DNA from: Hedera helix
Lineage: Eukaryota > Streptophyta > Magnoliopsida > Apiales > Araliaceae
Assembly (NCBI GenBank): GCA_947179155.2
Contig: OX359267.1
Coordinates: 41,997,792-42,061,791, forward strand
Length of the DNA: 64,000 nucleotides
Direction: 5' to 3'
How positions within the stretch are numbered: the stretch's first letter is position 1; every line of letters begins with the position of its first letter. The notes under the pieces were generated by a model. It did not search any database. It saw only the letters and a list, made by a program, of their open reading frames with translations, and was not told the origin of the DNA. A program made the position numbers and the translations under genes. Positions 1-11,835 of this stretch are shown one piece after another.

Positions 1-1359
1 AACAAAAAATATATCAAGATAGAGATAAAAATTGGAGGAAAAGGTAATAGAAAGTAGCTAAACTCCAACATTTTGATATTGGATTAATTCATTTTTAAAA
101 TTTAATTGGATAAAAATATTTGGTCCAAGTTAGAATGTAAAATCTTTGAGATATGGAAAAGTCAAAAGGTTTTACTTTCCTATATCCAAAATAGCATTGG
201 GACCAGACATAATATACCTCGTTATTGCCGCTGTTATGTCCTACATGCGACAGTCACGCCCAGACTTGCGAGTGTTCAGTCAACCCAATCCCATAGCTAT
301 TAAATAAAAATGCACAAGTAAATATTTGAGAAAAATAGGAGATATAGAATTATGTATACAGAATAAATATTAGTGATAATTTGTTTGAAACATATATAAT
401 AAATAGGATTTTTTATAATTTTATTAAATATTATATATTGATAAAAAAAATTAATTGTAAGAATTCTTTTATTTCTTTTAAAATTTATATTATTATTATT
501 TAATTCTAAAAGTATATTTTATTTTAAAGATTTAAATAGATAATTTGAGACGGAATTACGATAAAGTTACGTTTAATCTCTATGGCATCATAATAGAAAA
601 AATATTAGCTCTAGATTATTATCTTTGATCTGATAATTAAGATTGTGTCATGTTCTAATAATAATTTTTACTCATGAAATTATTAATTTTATTTATGAAA
701 TTCGTGGTATTTCTTAGATACTCAATTATGTAATACATTAAATATTATAAGATTATTTTGTGTGTATAATTTATAGGTGTTCCGTGTAGTATTGATTTAT
801 CGAGTACAGCAAAGTAATGGCTAAATTTTCCCGACATTAAAATTTTTAAAAACTATCCTCCCTTGAAAAGATAATATGGTTTTCATGAACTTTTTGTTAA
901 GAATAATTAAAATTTAAATAAAAATTATTCTAAATAACTTTTGGAAAAAATCAGGATTGACTATAAAATTAGTATTAAAAAATGAATCCTTTTTTGTTAA
1001 GGAGGAAATATAGTTTTAAAAAAATTAAATTAAAATCGAACCCAACCCAACCCCTTGTGGCTTGTGCATGGTGTGTTGCGTGTATAAATATAGCACATAT
1101 TCGTATCACCACAAAGAGCTCATTTTGGTTTACTCTACTCTCCCAAAAGAATAACCCCCTCCAAAGATATACCATTTCCAACTCCCCTCGTTCATTCTTT
1201 CATTCTCTATGTCCTCTCTCTCTCCCTCTTTTTCTCTCTTAGCACCTATGTATGAAGAGGGACATAGGAGGGAAAGAAATTGACTCAATGTAAATCTTCA
1301 ACCAATTTTTTCATTCAAACCATTATAAATCTTCCTTTCTTTTTTCAGAGAAACCCAAT
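1..1359. other. Intergenic and 5' region of the RLCK gene
   Basis: AT-rich sequence without a recognisable gene. Short open frames (for example near 106-303 and 982-1242) resemble no family I know. The right end holds a TATA-like box at 1083-1092 and a CT-rich stretch at about 1199-1240, as expected for the promoter and 5' leader of the kinase gene starting at 1360. The sequence tttttcag just before 1350 may be the acceptor of a leader intron, but I could not place its donor. Confidence 0.6.
1083..1092 (+). promoter_or_regulatory. Probable TATA box of the RLCK gene
   Basis: The sequence TATAAATATA lies about 270 bp upstream of the ATG and just before a pyrimidine-rich leader. Position and match to the plant TATA consensus support it. 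No transcript start can be seen directly. Confidence 0.45.
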
Positions 1360-4300
1360 ATGGCTAGAATGGTCCCCGAGGAAGGTAATTAATCAACAAT
1401 TTATGAGCTTTTTTTTTTGCCCTTTTAATCTCATTTAATTCTGGGCTCTGTTATTTTTTTTTTTAATTTCCCTTTTTGTATATCAGAAATTATAATAGAA
1501 ACCCGCGAAAACCCAGAAACAGAATTGGTAGAAGAAGCAGAAAAACAAGGAGAAATCTCTGAAGATTTGAAAAAAATGGAGGTGGAACGAGATGAAGAAG
1601 ATCCTTCCCCAAAAGGCGTATTGGAAATTCCTATTGCGGGCTCTGACTCTGACAACAGCAGCAATTTTAGCGCATCATCTTTGGACGAAAAATCGACCGA
1701 TAATGAAGAATCTTTATCATCACCGTCATCATTATCATTATCTTCGTCGGAGGATAATAACAGTCCGGTGCAGTGGAAAAATATGTTTGAAAATATTAAG
1801 AAGAAGTCGGTGAGAAGGTTATCTTCAGTTGCTTTGATGAATGTTTATGAGCAATCAAGAAGGAGTTTGAGGTGGAAGTTTGGGAGTCGTCCTGCCTCTG
1901 AGGATTCCATTGATTGTGGAGAGTGGATGGTGCCAAAGCCTTCATGGAGGAACTTCACTTACCAGGAGCTTCTGGCTGCCACTAAAAATTTTAGCCCTGG
2001 TGAGACAAAAACAGTAACTTTTCATATTTATCCTCTGTTTTTTATATTTACTTTTTTTGGCAGTTACTTTTTAGAATTAGTTTACGTGCGTGTTTATTTA
2101 TGCCTGTTTAATTTTATTAACCACCCCACACATGAATAGTCAAAGGGAACTTTATGAAATTGTTGACAAAGCAAAAATAGGATGTAAACAGAAAATGAAG
2201 GTGGGACTTGAATTTTTGACCAAACCATCATGTATTGAAAACCTTGGGGAGACTGATGTGAACATCCAACGACATCATGTCTATGTCTAATCTTAGTTTT
2301 GGTATGTATTGTATAAAAACTGCACTTCTGTCTACTCTCTACAGACACCAGAAGACATTCATGCCCAACTATTATTATTATTATTTTGCACACTTGTTGC
2401 TTATGATTTCATATCTGGTTGTCTCTTCCCCCCTATGTCATCCACAGAATCTCGTGGTGTTAGGTAATATTTATCTATTCAAAAAGTATAATTGTAAATA
2501 GATAATTATATTATACTGGACATTGTACATAACATAAGACAAAAGATGAAACAGAGAAAATGAGATAGAAGATTTGGGCTTGTTACTTATGTCAAATCTC
2601 CTTATGTCCGAAAATTAAGTACCATTTCGGATGGAAACTATAAAGAAAGTAGGACCCTTTTTGTCCCGCGGGGGGGGGGGGTATCCTTTTCCCTACTAAT
2701 AATGCAAATTATGAGATAGCATGTAATTTCACAGCTTTTCCCATCCTTTCTTATAAATTGGTGAAACAATTACTTGGTGTGTAGTTAGATATAACTTTCT
2801 TCTCAGTATTAAAGTTAGGCACGCCTAAAGTTAGGAGTTGTGAATCATAAAGCCAAGGCTGCTACTTACAATCAATGGTTTGCTGGTGAAACTTTAAAGG
2901 GTACTCCATTATTGTGTTGCAGTAAATTTTGTAACGATAGCCTGCTTTTGTACAAACTAAATTAACATCAACTAATTTCTTTTCTTAAAAATTTATGATT
3001 AATGTGATAGATAAGTTACTTGGGAAAGGGGGGCATGCAGAAGTGTACAAAGGGTGCTTACCAGATGGTCAAGTTATTGCGGTGAAAAAGATAACAAAGA
3101 AGGAGAAGAAAGATGAGGATAGAGTTGGAGAATTTTTGAGTGAGCTTGGGATCATTGCTCATATCAACCACCCAAATGCTGCTAAATTAATTGGCTTCAG
3201 CATTCAAAATGGCTTACACCTTGTCCTCCAATTTGCTCCTAATGGCAGCCTCTCTACTTTACTACATGGTACTGTATAATTTATTTGCTTAACAGCGGGA
3301 ATTAAATTAATTCTGCTAAGCAATTAAACTTAAATGGCTACAACTGATAAGAAAAAAAATGTAATTCAGGTTCAACAGAGAGCCTAGACTGGAATATAAG
3401 GTTTAAGATAGCAATTGGGGTAGCTGATGGTCTAAAGTATCTCCATTCTGACTGTCAAAGACGGATAATCCATAGAGACATAACAGCCTCAAATATATTA
3501 TTATCTGAAGATTATGAACCTCAGGTTGTTGTCTTATTTTGTGATTAAGTTGTGACAAAGAATTTCATATTTTTTTTTCATATGAAACTCTGGTTCTTAA
3601 AAAGTACTTATATATTTTTGCTTCTGAGATTCTTTATGATGTTTAGATATCGGATTTCGGGCTAGCAAAATGGCTCCCAGAAAAATGGGTTCATCATGTT
3701 GTATCACCTATTGAGGGCACTTTTGGGTATCAAGAACTGCTTCTATTACTAGTTTTATACTTTTCCATATCTTTCACAAGCTTATGCAATTTATTTTATT
3801 TAAAAAAAAATTGGTTACAGGTATATGGCCCCTGAATATTTCATGCATGGAATTATTGACGAGAAGACTGATGTCTTTGCATTTGGGGTTCTGTTATTAG
3901 AGCTTATAACAGGGCGTCGATCAGTTGATTCTTGTCGACAAAGCCTTGTGATATGGGTATGTTTTGATTATCCTGAAACTTTTATTTTTAAACTTCAATC
4001 CTAATATTTCTAATACCAAAAATATAAAAAATGGACTATAAATTATTAATCATGCCTTGCTACCTTATTGTATAGGCAAAACCACTGCTGGAGAATAATA
4101 GTGTGAAAGAACTAGCAGATCCTAAATTAGGTGATAATTATGACATTGTTGATATGAAACGTACGATTTTAACAGCTTCTACATGCCTTCATCATTCATC
4201 CGATATGCGTCCATACATGAGCCGGGTAATTTTCTTGTTACAAAGAACAAGATTAAGATAAACTTTATTTGTTGATTATTAAATTGATGGTTATGAAATT

Positions 4301-4478
4301 GAGTTTTATGGTTATGTAGGTTGTTCAATTATTAAGAGGTGAGAGTGGAGCACTAGAGTTGAAACAGAAGTCTATGGGAGGGAGATCAGTTGTTGTAGAT
4401 GCTTGTGGCATTGAAGATTATACTTGTACAACTTACCTCAAGGACCTCGATCGCCATAAAGAACTTGTCATGGAGTAA
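1360..4478 (+). CDS. Receptor-like cytoplasmic Ser/Thr kinase, RLCK class VI (RBK-like)
   Basis: Eight exons join in frame to 491 codons: 1360-1384, 1487-1999, 3011-3268, 3370-3524, 3647-3726, 3821-3956, 4076-4225 and 4320-4478. All introns are GT-AG. Residues 1-180 are an acidic, Ser-rich N-terminus with no signal peptide or membrane segment. The kinase domain follows: glycine loop GKGGHAEVYKG (about 184-194), lysine in AVKK (about 205), HRD (about 300-302), DFG (about 320-322), GTFGYMAPEY activation segment and DVFAFGVLLLELITGR. The active-site residues are intact, so it should be catalytically competent. The N-terminal layout, the LATKNFSP entry and the C-terminal DLDRHKELVME-type end match class VI RLCKs, some of which bind ROP GTPases; that partner is inferred from the family. 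Exon 1 encodes only eight full codons, so this start is the least certain part of the model. Confidence 0.9.
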
Positions 4479-5450
4479 TTAAAAGTAATCTCCGCATATA
4501 ATTTCCCTAGTTTTTGCTTCATCAGAATGGTAAAGCCCTGAGGTGTCAACTTGGAAGATGAAATCGACCATGTGCTTTGATGGTCTATATTTGTGAGTTT
4601 TATTTTGAGAAAGGGAAGGGAATATAAGGTAAAGTTGGACACTTTATTTCAAATTTTAGAAAGAAATCGTCGAACTTTTCCTTCCCATCCCTTTCCACGA
4701 GGACCAACCTACCTTGGCTGTAGCTCTCTTTCTCTGTCTCCATGTTTATACATGTTCTTTAGCACCTTTTTTTCTCCTATATAAGAGTGGTGCCTTCTAT
4801 GGATAGGGAGAGAGAGTAGTGGGGGTACAACACATTATGCAGCTATAGAAGAAAAAATAGCTGTAAATTGTATTGAATTTAAGAGAATCTAGTTTATACA
4901 TGTTTGTTTTTATGTTACTACTTCATCCTGTATATCTTTGAAAATCTTGTATGTTTTCCCCTTTGTCCTTTGGAACATAGCTAGTTAGCTACTACTGGTA
5001 ACTTGAAAGTCAATATTTCCTTCAAACTTCATCTTTCAAATGGAAACTCTGATTTTTGGAGTATTTTCAACATGTGAATGAGAAATGAGTTGTTTAAAGT
5101 AAGCCTAAAGGGGTTTCAACGCATCATTCCTTCTCATTAGGTTATTCCTTTCTTTTTCCTCTTAAATCCTACTGAAGTTTCAAACTTCCAACAAAGCATC
5201 AGTCCTCTGGAAGTGTCCCAAATATATAGTTATCCTCTATTATTGTCTAATTTTTATTTTTATTTTTATCTTTTTAATTAACTTAGCCAAGATTGTCCTG
5301 AACTGAAGAATCAACTTAATCACAAAAGGAAAAACATATAACAAAAGAAAAAAAAGAAACTACAAACCTAAGTTAGATGAATGCAAAAGGTTTGATCTAC
5401 CTTTCTTATAACAAATAGCAAATTGCAGTTATAAAATAGATAATAAAAAG
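4479..5450. other. 3' flank of the RLCK gene
   Basis: AT-rich sequence that probably contains the 3' UTR of the kinase. It includes short GA-rich and poly-A-rich runs but no gene I can support. It ends at the target duplication of the hAT-like element. Confidence 0.5.
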
Positions 5451-6232
5451 TAGGCTTACAAATGAACCAAACCGCGAACAGGTTCGGTAAGGTTCGATTT
5501 GATTAACTTATCAAGTTGAGTTCGTATATGGTATCACGTTCAATTGCTCGATCGAATATGTTCACAAATTATGTGGTTCGGTTCGACTCTGTTCATGAGC
5601 AGTTCGGGTTCAGTTCGGTTCGATTGATTCACGAGTAGCTAGTGAGATGCTCAAGTTCGAATTGTATTTTTTACATATTTAATGTTTTTAAATTCTAAAT
5701 ACAAATAGTTGGTTATTTCATATTAAGTTCTAAAGTTTGTCTTATCAATAATTGTTAAATTTATAGTAACTTTTTTTTATTATTTAAACATCTTTTTGTT
5801 TTTTTAATAATTGATTAGAAGTAAACATTTTTAATAAATAATAAATAAATAATAATGTGTACTTCTTTACCTCTAATTTAATAGTATGTTATTTATAGCT
5901 TATTTGTCGGATGAATTACTTAAAGATAGTTTTGCTATTTATTTAATTGTTCTTTGCTTCGGTGCATGTAATGAGTTGATTCAAATGTTTGTGAACTTGA
6001 TCAAGTTTGAATATGGTCATAAGTTGTTCGCGAACGAGTTTGTGTTCATGAACGTTGAGATGTTCGCGAACATGATGTTATTCGGCTATATTCGCAAACT
6101 CGAGCATGTTTGCGAATAACTAACAATCCGAATTCATACATGTGTGTTGATTCAATAATGTTCGAGTTGGCTAATAGTGTTCGAGTTCGGTTCGAGTTCG
6201 TCAAAATTTGGTTCGGTTCGTTTGCACTTCTA
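5451..6232. mobile_element. Non-autonomous hAT-like DNA transposon (782 bp)
   Basis: The two ends form imperfect terminal inverted repeats: left TAGGCTTACAAATGAACC, right end read on the other strand TAGAAGTGCAAACGAACC (17 matches over the first 23 positions, by eye). The identical 8-mer ATAAAAAG flanks the element at 5443-5450 and 6233-6240, the target-site duplication length of hAT elements. Both sub-terminal regions are packed with short GGTTCG, GTTCGAGTTCG and TTCGCGAAC words, typical sub-terminal transposase-binding repeats. There is no transposase ORF; the longest open frame (5886-6119) has no known domain and contains the repeats. It is therefore a deletion derivative or MITE. Confidence 0.85.
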
Positions 6233-6240
6233 ATAAAAAG

Positions 6241-6718
6241 GCAACAATAAAAATTAGCAATATAAAGTATACAACCTCCATTTCATAGAATAAGATCATT
6301 TGCAGTAATCTTATATTTATGACGGAGGAAGTATACTTTAACCACCAAACAATGCAACTAAGAAAATTGTACTGATAATTAACAATAGGAGCAACTCCAA
6401 ATAGAACAATTTTAGCGAAAATCCAATACTTCTTCCCCAGGAAAACAAGTGCCCCCAAACCCATCCCAGCACAACATTTCATCAAGCCGTCCTAGGTGAA
6501 CCATTTTTTTACACATTTCCGATGTTCTCCCTAGAAGTTACATCTCTATCCTCATATAAAAAAACCTTGTCTGTCAGCCCTGCTAATACTTACAGCTATG
6601 CTAAAGCTCAATGGTGGGTTAAATGAGGGTCAACTTACATTTTAAAATGCCACAGACGAGCAAAGAGGTCAACATTAGGTGGATGGTATTTGTTGAGAAA
6701 GTTGACTATCTTTTCAAG
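6241..6718. other. Spacer between the hAT-like element and the AIL pseudogene
   Basis: No gene recognised. A minus-strand open frame at 6201-6485 runs into the transposon end and looks fortuitous. Confidence 0.4.
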
Positions 6719-8178
6719 TTAACAGGATTTGTTAGGCCAAAGGAAAAACTCAGCTGGTGGTGACAAAAAAGGCGCCAGATTTACTAGCGAAGACACAGAA
6801 TTAGAAGTACCAGAAATGCCTGCGTTGCTGAAATGAAGGTGACTGAAGAGGTGGTGATGATGAAGCGGAGTTGTGGTATCAAATGGTACCCCATAGGGAA
6901 TAGCAGATACCGGCTGATTCGGCTGAATGGCAGCAAAACTGATGCTACTTGCGCTGTTGCTGCTGCTCTGCCGGTGCTCATATTGCTGAAAGATGACTTT
7001 TGCTCTGCCTCAATTGAGAGCCCTAAGCGCTTTGCTGTCCCACCTATAGGAAGAGCACTATTGGCGATGGCTTCAACGTCATATCGGCTCATCTCAAAAT
7101 TGGTTACTGCATTCACACCCCTAATTTGATTGCTGCTATGTCATATGCCTCAGCTGCTTCTTCCTCGGTGACTGCATAATTGCATATATAAGATCAAATT
7201 ACTATTGGTACAACAAATGCTCCTTTAGTTATAATCAATGAATTGTATAGTCCATTATCAATAGCTGCCTAAACAATTGTGATATTGCGATGATAAAAGT
7301 GAGGAAATTGTGTCATTTTATATTATAATTAAAAAGAATTATGACTTTTTTTTGGGAATAAAAATGTTTGACAAACGAGACTCCTAGAACTAATGGAGTA
7401 TATATTATCGAGTTGAAGAGCTAAGGAACTAACACTAATTATCGTTGTAGAATTTGAATTACAAGGAACATAACATTCTAGTTAATCTCATTCTGGACGA
7501 AAACTAACTGTAGTCTAACTAAAACAATTAAATACTTAAAAGAACGACTTTTATAGTTATTTACCAAAAGTTTCAAGATAGAGTTCTTTATTTCCTGCAA
7601 CTCGACCAGTCCTTGCTTGCCACCGCCCTTGTTGGTGATTCCTGCCGAACATGGTCACAGTTAAGTAAACAAGATTACAATGGACAAAAGAAAGTTGAAA
7701 TCATCAAACTAAATGCTGGCATGTCCAACCAATCATATATGTCGAGTGGAAAGTGCTAAGACCTTGTTACACCCCTGTAACGTAGAAACACCTTCTTAGG
7801 CTTAGTGACTTTCTTCATCTCCTCAAATTCTTCTGTATAGTTTGAAACCTAAAGAGGGGAAAAGCATGTGGACTTATCAATTTAGTTTTAAGTCAACTTT
7901 TCATGCAGAGATAGGGGCGAGTAAACTAAGTGATATAAGAACTAGGTAGTATTATAGATTACAGGAAAGTTGGTGGTAGAAGAGGGACCCCAATATTTCA
8001 AAGCTGCCAAATCATAAGCTCTTGCTGCGTTATCTTCCTGATCATATGCGCCTAATAATCATAAATTTAACCTAGCTAGATACATTATTCAAACACTTCT
8101 GTGAAGTATCAAAACTCAGAAGATGTATAAAGAGAAGTAGATAAGCAAATGAAGAAGTTGCTTACCCAAGTATGTACA
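6719..8178 (-). pseudogene. Decayed AINTEGUMENTA-like / PLETHORA-type AP2 transcription factor gene
   Basis: Minus-strand exon relics appear in the correct AP2-family order. They are a probable remnant of the tiny VYLG mini-exon (8166-8178), the end of AP2 repeat 1 (7963-8051, EDNAARAYDLAALKYWGP), the linker and YRGVTR start of repeat 2 (7763-7848), its core (7565-7641, HQQGRWQARTGRVAGNK), and a last exon from about 7176 to a stop at 6719-6721 (EEEAAEAYDIAAIK, VTNFEMSRYDVEAI, LPIGG, then EFFLWPNKSC). The first part of repeat 1 and the whole N-terminus are missing. At least two frameshifts break the last exon: a one-base loss just after AAIK, and another after the EAEQK motif, where the frame must change to continue into QQYEHRQ. 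The mini-exon junction is also out of frame. Family members are DNA-binding regulators of meristem and embryo growth. The SRYDVEAI and LPIGG motifs resemble AIL5/6/7-type members, but the exact orthologue is unresolved. Confidence 0.85.
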
Positions 8179-9311
8179 CTGCAGATGTAAATTTCAGAAT
8201 TTGAGTGACAATACATGATCCGACGACTCCGCGATTCGTGCAAATTTCAGGAAATCAAGTTAAACATTAGTTAATGAGATAGTGTGAGATTTCCGCATTA
8301 AGCAAAGGAAAGCAAAGCTAAAAGGGCGATAAAATGGGTACATAAATATGCATGTGTACAAAGGGGTGAGTTAGAGACTAACGCAACGAAAAACAATAAT
8401 AGCAAAGGGAAATGATACGAAAAACAATCACTCAAGACAAAAAAGTTCCTGTTCAGCTGTAACTTCTATTTTTGGGGGAAGAATTCCTGTTCTTAGTCTT
8501 TCCATGACCTGAAACTTAATAGCCAATATTACATCTGTTCATATGCAACTTCAAACTAGTTAATTGACATTCTAACTCTATTAATAATTATAAACCCGTT
8601 TGAAAAATCTTCTAAAGGAGTGAAAAAGTTGACTTCAATACTTTTATGTACAAGATAAAAGCTTCTCCAACTATGAGATTCGATATACTGATTTCTGTTG
8701 TGGGACTACTGGTCTGTTATGTTAAGACTTGGGAGAACCAAACAGAAGAAAGTTTGGAGGGGCCAACTATTATTATGGGATGGAGATAGAATATATTTGC
8801 ATGTGTGAGCTTATATTTTCAACGCTCATCTTTTATTTTCAATGCAAACGTTGCAATACACAGTTATATTTTCAACGCTCATCTTTTTTTTATATCTGGA
8901 TCAATAAATAACCCCATGTATTTGTTATAGGTGCTGGGCCACTGCATTAACTCGCATACTATTTATAAATATAGATGTTATAATTTAAACGGGTTGAGGA
9001 CTGTGGATCAGGAAAGCAAAAGCAAAAGTTAAAAAGGCCGATCCTGATGTAATTCAGAGTTGCGGACACGATTAAAAGTTTTTGGCCCGAATAATACTTC
9101 TCAATCTATAATATCCATGAAATTGAGGTATCAAACCTTAGCAATAACAAGGTGGGTTTTGGGAGGGTAACGTAGACGCTGCCGTAACAACAAACCATGG
9201 ATAGGGATAGAGTAAATTTATTTCTGGGCAGAATAGTCATGCATGCGGGTAAAAAAGAATAAGGGATTAAAAACAACAAAATAATACCTAACTGAACAAA
9301 TAAGTACAAAT

Positions 9312-9323
<12 letters not shown>

Positions 9324-9374
<51 letters not shown>
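9324..9374. repeat. (TA)n microsatellite
   Basis: About 25 uninterrupted TA units, preceded by short TACA repeats. Likely length-polymorphic. Confidence 0.95.
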
Positions 9375-9379
<5 letters not shown>

Positions 9380-9696
9380 GATTGGTGTGAATTAATGATC
9401 AGCTGAAGTTCATTGAAGAATCTGGTATGGCTATGAAGAAAACAGCATTTCCATAGGAGAGAGTCTATATATTTACTACGTCCGTCCGTTCATTGTACTT
9501 TTTAAAATAACTTAAAATAGATATAAATTCTTTTCATTTTAATTAATATAATAATAAAAAATATTTTAAATTATTTAAAAAGTATTAATTATTATAAATT
9601 TTATTGTTTTATAATTTTTAATAAGCTGTCATTTTAATTTTGAATTTGAAAATCTTATCAATAATAACGTAAGAAAAATTAAATTCGGGGAGAAAA

Positions 9697-9718
9697 GAGA
9701 GAGAGAGAGAGAGAGAGA
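9697..9718. repeat. (GA)n microsatellite
   Basis: Eleven GA units in a purine-rich setting. Confidence 0.9.
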
Positions 9719-9929
9719 AGCATGGCATGCAAATTTAATTAAGAAGACCTAGCTAGACCATAACTGTTAGTAGCTAATCTAGGGAACTGCAGCTTTGGAG
9801 AGAGAAAGTTAGAGAAGGATTAAAGAGGAGGGGTTGGGAAGCAGGAGGAGGGAAGGGTTATGACTGCAATTAAGATGGAATGGTTTCGTTGTGAGATGCA
9901 GCTAGTGGTAGTTAAAAGTAAAAATTCAT

Positions 9930-10002
9930 TGGAGGTGCGGGGAATCGAACCCCGTGCCTCTCGCATGCGAAGCGAGCGCTCTACCATATGAGCTACACCC
10001 CC
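9930..10002 (-). tRNA. tRNA-Ala (anticodon CGC)
   Basis: The minus strand folds into a full 73-nt cloverleaf. The acceptor stem GGGGGTG pairs with CACCTCC (one G-U) and is followed by discriminator A. The D arm is GCTC-ATATGGTA-GAGC. The anticodon stem CTCGC/GCGAG holds loop TTCGCAT, giving anticodon CGC. The T arm is CGGGG-TTCGATT-CCCCG. Internal boxes A and B are intact, there is no intron, and CCA is not encoded, as usual for nuclear genes. A T-rich stretch for Pol III termination is not obvious immediately downstream. Confidence 0.97.
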
Positions 10003-11028
10003 TTTATGCTACTTGTTTATTTGTAGAACTAAATATAGGCAGAAGCTCGAAGGTGACAGCGGCACAGCACTGGGGTCCTTTATGATCCTATTTAAATTTC
10101 TCTCTCCAAAATTAATTTCTTTCTGAAAATTTAGGGCATAGCAATTACTAAAATAATGGGCAACTTGACGGGTTCACTTCTTTAATCTGAATTACGGGAT
10201 TGGGCCTAACTTTGAAGCTAAACTTAATTGTGTACCATAAAAATCAGTAATCAAAATAATTACTACTCCCTTCTTTTCATTATATAAATCGTTTGAGATA
10301 TAATTATACATATTAAAATTTTTCATTAATATTAATGTTACGTAATTAATATTAATTTGAAATTCTATTACTACTCATACATTAATTAATTACTCTTTCT
10401 TCTCTCTCTCAATTATTCTATTTTTAAGGGTAAAGTAAAAAATAATTAGATTTTTTTTTTTAGATATATATAAAACGACTTATATTTTGAAAAGAATTTT
10501 TTTTTTAAAATGACCTATATAATAGAAAAAATGAATTATTACATAATGTAAAAAACACTCGACGTACATCCATCCATCGTATAATTTCTCATTTTTTAAG
10601 CCATCAATGCTAAAACTTCAAACCCCTGACTATATATTATGCCTCAAGAGATCAGCTAGCATATGATAAATTGCAGCAATAGTAATATATTACTCCCTTT
10701 ATTCTATTTTATATACACTTCTGCACATTTATTAAAGATAACAATTAATAATTTAATTTTAGAAGAGAATTTATAAGAAAATGACACTATTACCCTTATC
10801 TATTCTCCCTCCTTGACCACAAGTCCACAACCAATTCTTTTAGAAAACAACAAACTATTATATATTGAATAAGTGAATAATTAATTATATAAGAAGTGCC
10901 TGTAAAATTATTACTTTACACCATGTACTAGCAACAAGTATGATTGACAATTAATTTAGGAGAAAATTATGGGATTTAAAATTTAGTATAACTAATTAAA
11001 CTGTTTTATCATGATAAATAAAAATTAC
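10003..11028. other. Intergenic AT-rich DNA with MITE relics
   Basis: No gene recognised. Around 10260-10500 two arms (TTCTTTTCATTATATAAATC and, inverted near 10497, TTCTTTTCAAAATATAAGTC) face each other as an eroded inverted-repeat element. A second CTCCCT start near 10692 resembles another Stowaway-like end. Neither has a clear target duplication. Confidence 0.4.
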
Positions 11029-11249
11029 TTAGGTCGTGTTTGATTGCACTTTAATGTATCTTAACAGCTCACCTTTTAATATATCTTAACGGCCCATATT
11101 TTTATATTAAGAGGTCATCTGAATAGTTAAGATACAAATATGAGTCTAAACCATTCAGAGAATCTCTTAATACAAAGTTATGAGATATTAAAATGTATTA
11201 AGAGGTAAATTGTTAAGATCCATTAAGATGCAATCAAACACTACCCTAA
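11029..11249. mobile_element. MITE with ~45-bp terminal inverted repeats (221 bp)
   Basis: The left end begins TTAGGTCGTGTTTGATTGCA. The right end read in reverse begins TTAGGGTAGTGTTTGATTGC, and similarity continues through CTTAATG-ATCTTAACA to about 45 bp. The interior has no coding capacity and is rich in ATTAAGA words that can pair across the element. The TAGGG-type terminus would suit hAT, but I see no clean 8-bp duplication, and a TA or 3-bp duplication is ambiguous because the flanks are part of the palindrome. Superfamily unresolved. Confidence 0.75.
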
Positions 11250-11835
11250 TCTCTTAATATAATTTAAACCTCATTTTCTCCTAAATTGCCATATGGCATT
11301 TGCTGTTGGTTGATAAAATAATAATTTTAGCAAAGCTCCTTAAATAATTTGTTCACATTCAATAATTGACTCGTGATGGTAGCTAAATTTCTTACATAGG
11401 TTAACCTACCCCTGTCACTCACACGTCAAGGAATCATCCTAGGATATCCAAAATTATCAATTTCATTGGGATTAACTTCATTGGGATATCCAAAACGAAG
11501 AAATGTTCAAAGAAGCTAGCTAGCATTTTCAAGACAATTTCAAATATTTATCGGATCAATAAGAAACCAAAGAGGCAAAGACAGAAAAGAGGACCCCTTC
11601 TTTGCCATCCACCCCTTCTTTGCCATCACCTCTACATCTTGGGAAATAAAGTCCAAATTTGGGTGTCCCCACCGCAATAAAGCAAATTACCTAATCAGTT
11701 CTTTAAATACTTTTTAAAACCCCATAATTAATCTTTAATCACAATTCAAAAAATCCCTTAACAGTGTTCACACTTGACCCTTTTAATACAGTCATTTCCT
11801 TGGATTCATTTTCATGTGACGAGTTTATAGAGAGA

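Larger units (their letters stand above)
8179..9929. other. Intergenic region between the AIL pseudogene and tRNA-Ala
   Basis: No coding exon recognised on either strand; the missing first half of AP2 repeat 1 was sought here and not found. Contents are AT-rich DNA, a long (TA)n run, a (GA)n run and, near 9478, a short CGTCCGTCC segment like the end of a Stowaway-type MITE without a matching partner. Confidence 0.45.

Noticed and set aside
982..1242. 86-codon open frame ahead of the RLCK gene
   Set aside because: Runs through the TATA-like box and CT-rich leader, has no family similarity, and is explained as promoter/5' UTR.
6784..7129. Overlapping 98- and 110-codon ORFs on both strands read as separate small genes
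   Set aside because: The minus strand is the AP2-family relic; the plus-strand frame is its shadow.
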